This document shows, in pieces, positions 58,758-64,000 of a DNA stretch of 64,000 nucleotides. A model generated the notes under the pieces. It was not told where the DNA came from and made no database searches. It was given only the letters and a program-made list of their open reading frames with translations. This stretch comes from Macrotrachela quadricornifera (lineage: Eukaryota > Rotifera > Eurotatoria > Philodinida > Philodinidae): the NCBI GenBank assembly GCA_022393335.1, contig JAJEKB010021677.1, forward strand, positions 156,063 through 220,062. Reading direction: 5' to 3'. Each line of letters begins with the position of its first letter. The stretch's first letter is position 1. The translations under genes and the position numbers were made by a program.

Positions 58758-61700
58758 TAAATCTTAATGGTCGCATAAAATTTTTATGCTGTATACAAAA
58801 TCGACCTTTACAAAGTGCTATTTAGAAGAAGAATTTATCATTCAACGTTCGTTTGTTAATAATTGATTATTAAAAGAAGTCAAAATAAAACTTTCTTTTT
58901 TAACTAGACAATAAGGATTTCAATTTACACTATAAAAAAAGGAAGAGTAGACTATTAAATTCTTGTCCTATGTGCAACTTTTCATAAACTCTTCATTGGT
59001 TTATGAAAATATCTTAAATCCCTGAAGAATTTACAGCAGCAAAAGTATATAAACATAAAAGAGGCTTAGTACCTTAAAACTCAAGGAAAAAAGTTTCGGT
59101 TTTTACGAACAAGGATTGATTATGTCATCCCTTTCATGAAAAACGTTTATTATTCTGAAATTTATAGAAAAGTGATAATATTTGTTTATGAAAACATAGG
59201 CTATTGTAAGGTTTTATAGAACGAGGAGATCATTTAACGCATAATCATGTTATAGAGGGCAACCTCGGTAACAATTATTAATGACAGTTTCATGATAAAA
59301 TATTAATACTTGTTATATTAGTTAATTGTTGAAGATAGATAATCTAGTGATACATCTAATAGAAATTATTCAGATGTATTATCTAATTCTATGAATGATA
59401 AATGCGATTAATTAAAATAATTATCATGATATTTTAATTAATGTCGTTTCATCTTCATCATGATCAACAAGTCATTCAATAGTAATCAACATTCGTAATT
59501 TATTAATTTATTCTATTATTGATTAGTAATCTTTTAAAAGACATTTACTTTTTTTAGAATATTTTATTTTTATTTTCCTGTAATAAATAATCATTAAAAT
59601 AAAATATAAATATAAATGCTTGTTTTTTGAACAAATACTTTTAATATTTATATGAATTAATCTTAATTCTTCAATATATAAAACATAGTATTATACAAAC
59701 ATATTCAATACTTTATCAATTTGACATAAAATTTTATTTTTCATCTATAACGAAGTCAATATTTTCTGATCAATGATTTTGAAGATATTGAAATTGATTT
59801 TATTTTTGCCTATTAAAATTCAACATTTTAACGTAACAAAGATTATTAATCGTAATTAACAAATGAAATCAATTTTTTACATAGCAATATTTAAACTTTT
59901 TTTTTTTTATTATTTGATACTGTTTGATGAAGAAATTTGTTTTACTAATTCCATTTAGATTTTTAATCAAGCATCTTCTTCGTTGCAATAACTGATAGTA
60001 ATACGGTAAATAGCTTCTTTTAAATGAATTTAATGTATTTGTTATAATATATCCATCATGACTGGTTCATTTCTAATCATACAATGTTAATAATGATGAT
60101 AAAGATAACGAGAAGTCCTATTCTTTCTCGAAATGATTCATCAAATAATCATTTATCTATAAATTTTTCCAGTGAATTATGTATAGGACAAAATTTATAT
60201 GTGTTGTGTTGATCAATATCCAAAATATAGTTCTTCTTGATATTTAAAATTATCGTTGAATATTAAAAAAATAATTCATCCACTAAAGTGCAACTCTTAT
60301 TATCGAATAATGTTTGCTTGTCAATATTAACTGATATGACCAAGAATTGTAAAGAATTATGAGATTTATTCAAATCAAAATGAAATTTATATTTCTTCAT
60401 GATGAGTATAATGCTGATTTCAAATTTTATTTTAACAATTCCATTTATATTTCCTGATTAAGCCTAATGCTTATATATTCAAATTGTATTATATTCAATG
60501 ATTAAATAAAGAACTTTTGTTGTCAACAGAAAAAAATTCACATATCGAACAAGACATTATTTTTTTTACCTATTTATTTAGTTATTGCAGTTCATCAATG
60601 AATTTACTTTGTCGTCTAACCATTAGCAACGAATGTCAATTAAAAAAGTCTTCTTGAAAAATGAAACATGTCTGAATAGTTTTGTTTTTCATTCTGTTTA
60701 TTCACATGTTGTCAATGGCATTAAGTAAAGAAAGAGAATGTTATTTAGAAATATGATTTATACCTAAATTAGATATGAAGAAAACAATATTTAATCATTA
60801 ATTATTCTTCACATTCTCAACTTTCTATCAAATTCGAATGATGGGTTGTTTTTTTATAATAAAAATTATATATACATTTATTCTTTTACAATTAGTTATT
60901 TTATACTAGTAACATAAAGAAAAAAAAATTATTTCTGAAATAAATCTATTATTTATTTGAAATTGAAAATATCTTTAATATAAATTCTAGGTATTTTTTT
61001 TGACAAGATTCATATATATTAATTGTATGATTTTATGTATTTAAATCAATCTATGAGTATTCTTTTTCTAATTTTCAATTTACTTTCTTTCTTGTTTTCT
61101 ACTACCCATGGATACAATTTCGTTACTTTTAAATGCTGCGAAACGCGTTAATGCTGGCCGGTTTGACGCGTTTCGCAGCTGCTAAATCAGTTAAAAACGC
61201 TGCGAGACGATATACTTTTCGTTTTCAACCGCGAATTGTGGCTCCAAAACGCGTTTTGAGTAAGTGAGAAACCGGATTGTATACATGTCTCGCTATGGGA
61301 AACGCTGCGAAATGCGTCAAACCGGTCAGCATTAACGCGTTTCGCAGTGAATATATCCTATATTTTTATCCCATGGGTATCAATAAATTATACTCTTTCT
61401 TCTATTCTATCTTGATTAACAAAAACAGGATAGTGAGCATATAAAGAGACGACATATTTATCTATGTGAATTTTTTTGTTTACTATGAGATTAATTAATT
61501 AGTAAGACAACAATTTTATTTCAATGGTCAGCTCTGCAAACTTTCAAGAAACAATTTTCATCTTTCGGATTATCTCATTTTCTAACTCAATGATTTATAC
61601 GTTACCGAAATATTTACAATTTATATAGCAGAAAGTGATGTACATCATCAGAAGTCTGTTTTCGGCGATTTTATTCGTTTAATTGTGACAATCACACAAG

Positions 61701-62347
61701 CAACAATTTTTCTTCTTCTTATTTTTTTTTGCGTTTCTTTCTTTAGGAATGTACTTTTTATTTAATGTTAATCTTTGTTGTTTTGTTCCTATGCTACATT
61801 ATATAGCAATCACATACAGAGTGTTTCAGTAAACACAGACATAAAAAAAGAACGAAAAAAAATCAACTGAATTCTTTTTAGACAGTCCACTACATGTTGT
61901 TTTAGGATCACTGATTTTATAATTAAATGTTTGACAATTATCAATCTTTTCTGAAAATTGTTCTGTAAATCCTTATATAATAGTTAAAAAAAGAATAACT
62001 AAACTACAATTATTGTTGTTCAAATAGTAGAATGTTGTTAGCTTGTGTAATTCATGCTTCATGTGACAGCGTAAATAATTCTACCTTTAGATTCTCCTAT
62101 ATAAACATTGCTTAGAGCAAAATAGAAAAAACAATTCGTGAAGAATAATCGTTTTTTCGCGGATTGTTTTTATTTTTTATTGTCAACAAGAACTATACTT
62201 TGCCTAGTTTTTTTTTCGTTCTTCATTTATTACTAATATAACTGTCTTGTTTTTCATACCAACAAATTTAATAATAAAACAAAAAATAAACATAATTCGA
62301 AAAAAGAGACAGAAAGAAAAAAAAATCTAGCAAGGAAATAGATACCC
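58758..62347. other. Gene-poor region
   Basis: About 3.6 kb of AT-rich DNA with no credible exon. The inverted-repeat element at 61104-61379 is the only structured feature seen. Confidence 0.5.
61104..61379. mobile_element. GC-rich inverted-repeat element
   Basis: Outer ends ACCCATGG and CCATGGGT. Inside, CTGCGAAACGCGTTAATGCTG and GGTTTGACGCGTTTCGCAG on the left face their inverted counterparts (GCGTCAAACCGGTCAGCATT, AACGCGTTTCGCAG) on the right. CTGCGAAACGCGT-like words occur at least four times, making the arms internally palindromic as well. GC content is far above the flanks. Confidence 0.8.
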
Positions 62348-62354
62348 TATAAAA
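62348..62354 (+). promoter_or_regulatory. Candidate TATA box of the second ART-TPR gene
   Basis: TATAAAA, 77 bp upstream of the proposed start codon at 62432. Spacing suits a TATA box with a leader of about 45-50 bases. Position-based inference only. Confidence 0.4.
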
Positions 62355-62431
62355 GATCACATTTTAAATCATATTTTCACTAGTATTTTTTTCAATTATT
62401 TCAAATTTAAAAATATTCACACATCAAAATT

Positions 62432-64000
62432 ATGAGCAAACAAAAATCAACGACTACTGGTAAAACTACTAACGCACAAGGAGCAGAACAAATATCAACT
62501 GTTCCAATAGTGTCATTCCTTTATCACTTCATCAAATTTATCTAACGCATGGCTCAGAATAAATGCCGACGATAGTATTTTTTTAAATATCTTTTCCATT
62601 TATTCTACGCTATATACAAACTGATGTCATAGAAAGTAAAACTATTTGAATAATCTTGCAACACATAAGCTAATCAATTTTCCAAATATCATGTTTTGTA
62701 TAGTCATCCGGAAATTATCCGATAAAACATATGAATTGTAACTATTGTCTTAGTATCACGATTCTAAGCATCACTTTGAACTTAGCATAATTAGACATTT
62801 TTATTTAAACATAAACGATATGTAATCAATCGAATTTTTTCGTAGTGTTCCGTAGTATAATTAGAGACTTTTAAATGAAAGAAAAATTTCCATTAGAATA
62901 TAGTTTTTGAGTGAATTACATAGATATACCGTTATGACGAAAAAATAATATATTAAAAATATGTTGTTTTTGCTAATTTAAAAAAAAATCACATATTGGT
63001 GATTGTGAATATACAATACTTTATTGTAAAAACATAAAACTTCAAAAGCTCTATAAAATGATAAATAAATATTTGAGAATAGCCATTACTACTTTGAAAG
63101 ACATATTGAAAAGTTTATTGGAATAGTTTTTATTTGCTTTTTTTCGAAATTATGAAAAACTAAAAACATTTTAAAAAATATTGATATTGCCATGTATTGT
63201 GAGCCATTCCCTTATATGAAATATTTGAATAACATTGAAAGATGCAACTGAACGTCGACGAATAAACATCAAAATGGTACAAAATGTTCTTCTCATTTGG
63301 TTGGATAAAAATATTGATGAAGAACACAACGCTGATTGTCGAAATACCGTAGCACAACTACGTCGTGTAGTAAACAGCGTCAATACATTTACTGATGGCC
63401 AAGAATGTATACAATTTCTGGAAACTAATAACAAGGAAAAGGTATGTATGATTATATCTGGTGCACTTGGTGAACATATTGTGCCTCGTATTCACAATAT
63501 GTCCCAAGTAGATTCAATTTTTATCTTTGGTGGTAATAAAGAATACCACGAACAATGGTCTAAAAATTGGTCGAAAATTCGGGGTATATTCACAGAAATC
63601 ACCCCGATTTGTGCTGCTCTCAAAGAAGCAGCTCAACAATTTGAAAAAAATTTAATATCCATTAGCATTATGAATACAAGTGATGATATATCGAATACAA
63701 AGTTGGATCAATTGGACCCAACTTTTATGTATACACAAATCTTCAAAGAAATCTTATTATCCATCAAATTTGAAGAAAATCACTTTAAAGAATTCATTGA
63801 TTACTGTAGAGCTGCCTTTGTTGATAATGAACAAGAATTAATCAATGTTAAAGAGTTGGAACAAACTTATCTTGCTAAAACTCCTATTTGGTGGTACGCA
63901 TGTGACTCATTTCTATATCCAATGCTTAATCGTGGTCTTCGAGCCATGGATGGAGATATTATGATTAAAATGGGATTTTTCATCAATGATTTACATCGAC
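62432..64000 (+). CDS. Second ART-TPR family protein, 5' part (runs off window)
   Basis: Proposed exon 1 (62432-62459) encodes MSKQKSTTT and ends with donor GTAAAAC. An acceptor at 63240-63241 joins it in phase to DATERRRINIKMVQNVLLIW. The intron would be 780 bp, long for this genome. If instead translation starts at the ATG at 63274, the protein begins MVQNVLLIWLDKNID. The rest closely parallels residues 32-260 of the protein at 9895: CMIISGALGEHIVPRIHNM, QWSKNWSKIRGIFTEITPI, TPIWWYACDSFLYPMLNRGL, IKMGFFINDLHR. The window ends before the ADP-ribosyltransferase motifs, so neither catalytic state nor TPRs can be judged. It is a diverged paralogue in the same orientation. Confidence 0.75.

Overview
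The window is eukaryotic nuclear DNA. It is strongly AT-rich, its genes carry many short GT-AG introns (mostly 45-70 bp), coding exons use A/T-ending codons, and the intergenic DNA is full of poly-A/T runs. The gene content points to a bdelloid rotifer (Adineta/Rotaria type). Two genes combine the bdelloid-typical N-terminal domain, an Arg-ADP-ribosyltransferase fold and kinesin-light-chain-like TPRs. Ordinary metazoan and ciliary genes lie beside genes that look bacterial in origin. This assignment is inference from gene families, not from a marker sequence.

Layout. 1-6 kb (minus strand): a neuronal-calcium-sensor EF-hand protein and a TTLL10-like tubulin-ligase-family gene. A broken copy of the TTLL gene's last exon lies at the left edge. 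6.4-9.5 kb (plus): an Ada2 (SAGA adaptor) gene whose third intron holds a nested foldback element. 9.9-12.8 kb (plus): an intronless 972-residue ART-TPR protein. 14.9-19.05 kb (minus): AVL9 and, 86 bp upstream of it on the same strand, a TLDc-domain gene with a reading-frame break. 20.3-21.9 kb (minus): an SLC52-type riboflavin transporter. 23.3-24.9 kb (plus): a free-standing NRPS condensation-domain protein. 26.6-29.9 kb (plus): a caspase-fold domain joined by phase-matched splicing to a leucine-rich-repeat domain across a 1.8-kb repeat-filled intron. 31.9-38.8 kb (minus): an APH-fold phosphotransferase with a degraded active site, ALDH7A1, an unrecognised broken ORF, a secreted thiaminase-I-like gene with a one-base frameshift, and mitochondrial acyl carrier protein. 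41.9-42.9 kb: a decayed DDE transposase. 45-46 kb (minus): an arginase-family formimidoylglutamase. 46.2-50.9 kb (plus): TTLL5. 51.1-52.5 kb (plus): a DUF4139-like protein. 52.5-62.4 kb is almost gene-free and holds several large inverted-repeat elements. A second ART-TPR family gene starts at 62.4 kb and runs off the right edge.

The most distinctive content is the accessory set: ART-TPR paralogues (one lacking its catalytic glutamates), a caspase-LRR fusion, a lone condensation domain, thiaminase I, and a pseudo-phosphotransferase. Around it is a dense population of non-autonomous inverted-repeat transposons. These include two hAT-type MITEs with intact 8-bp target duplications side by side inside a TTLL5 intron, and a foldback whose central segment is flipped between two copies. 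Several long introns are long only because such elements sit in them. No defence operon, CRISPR array, rRNA or tRNA gene was found.
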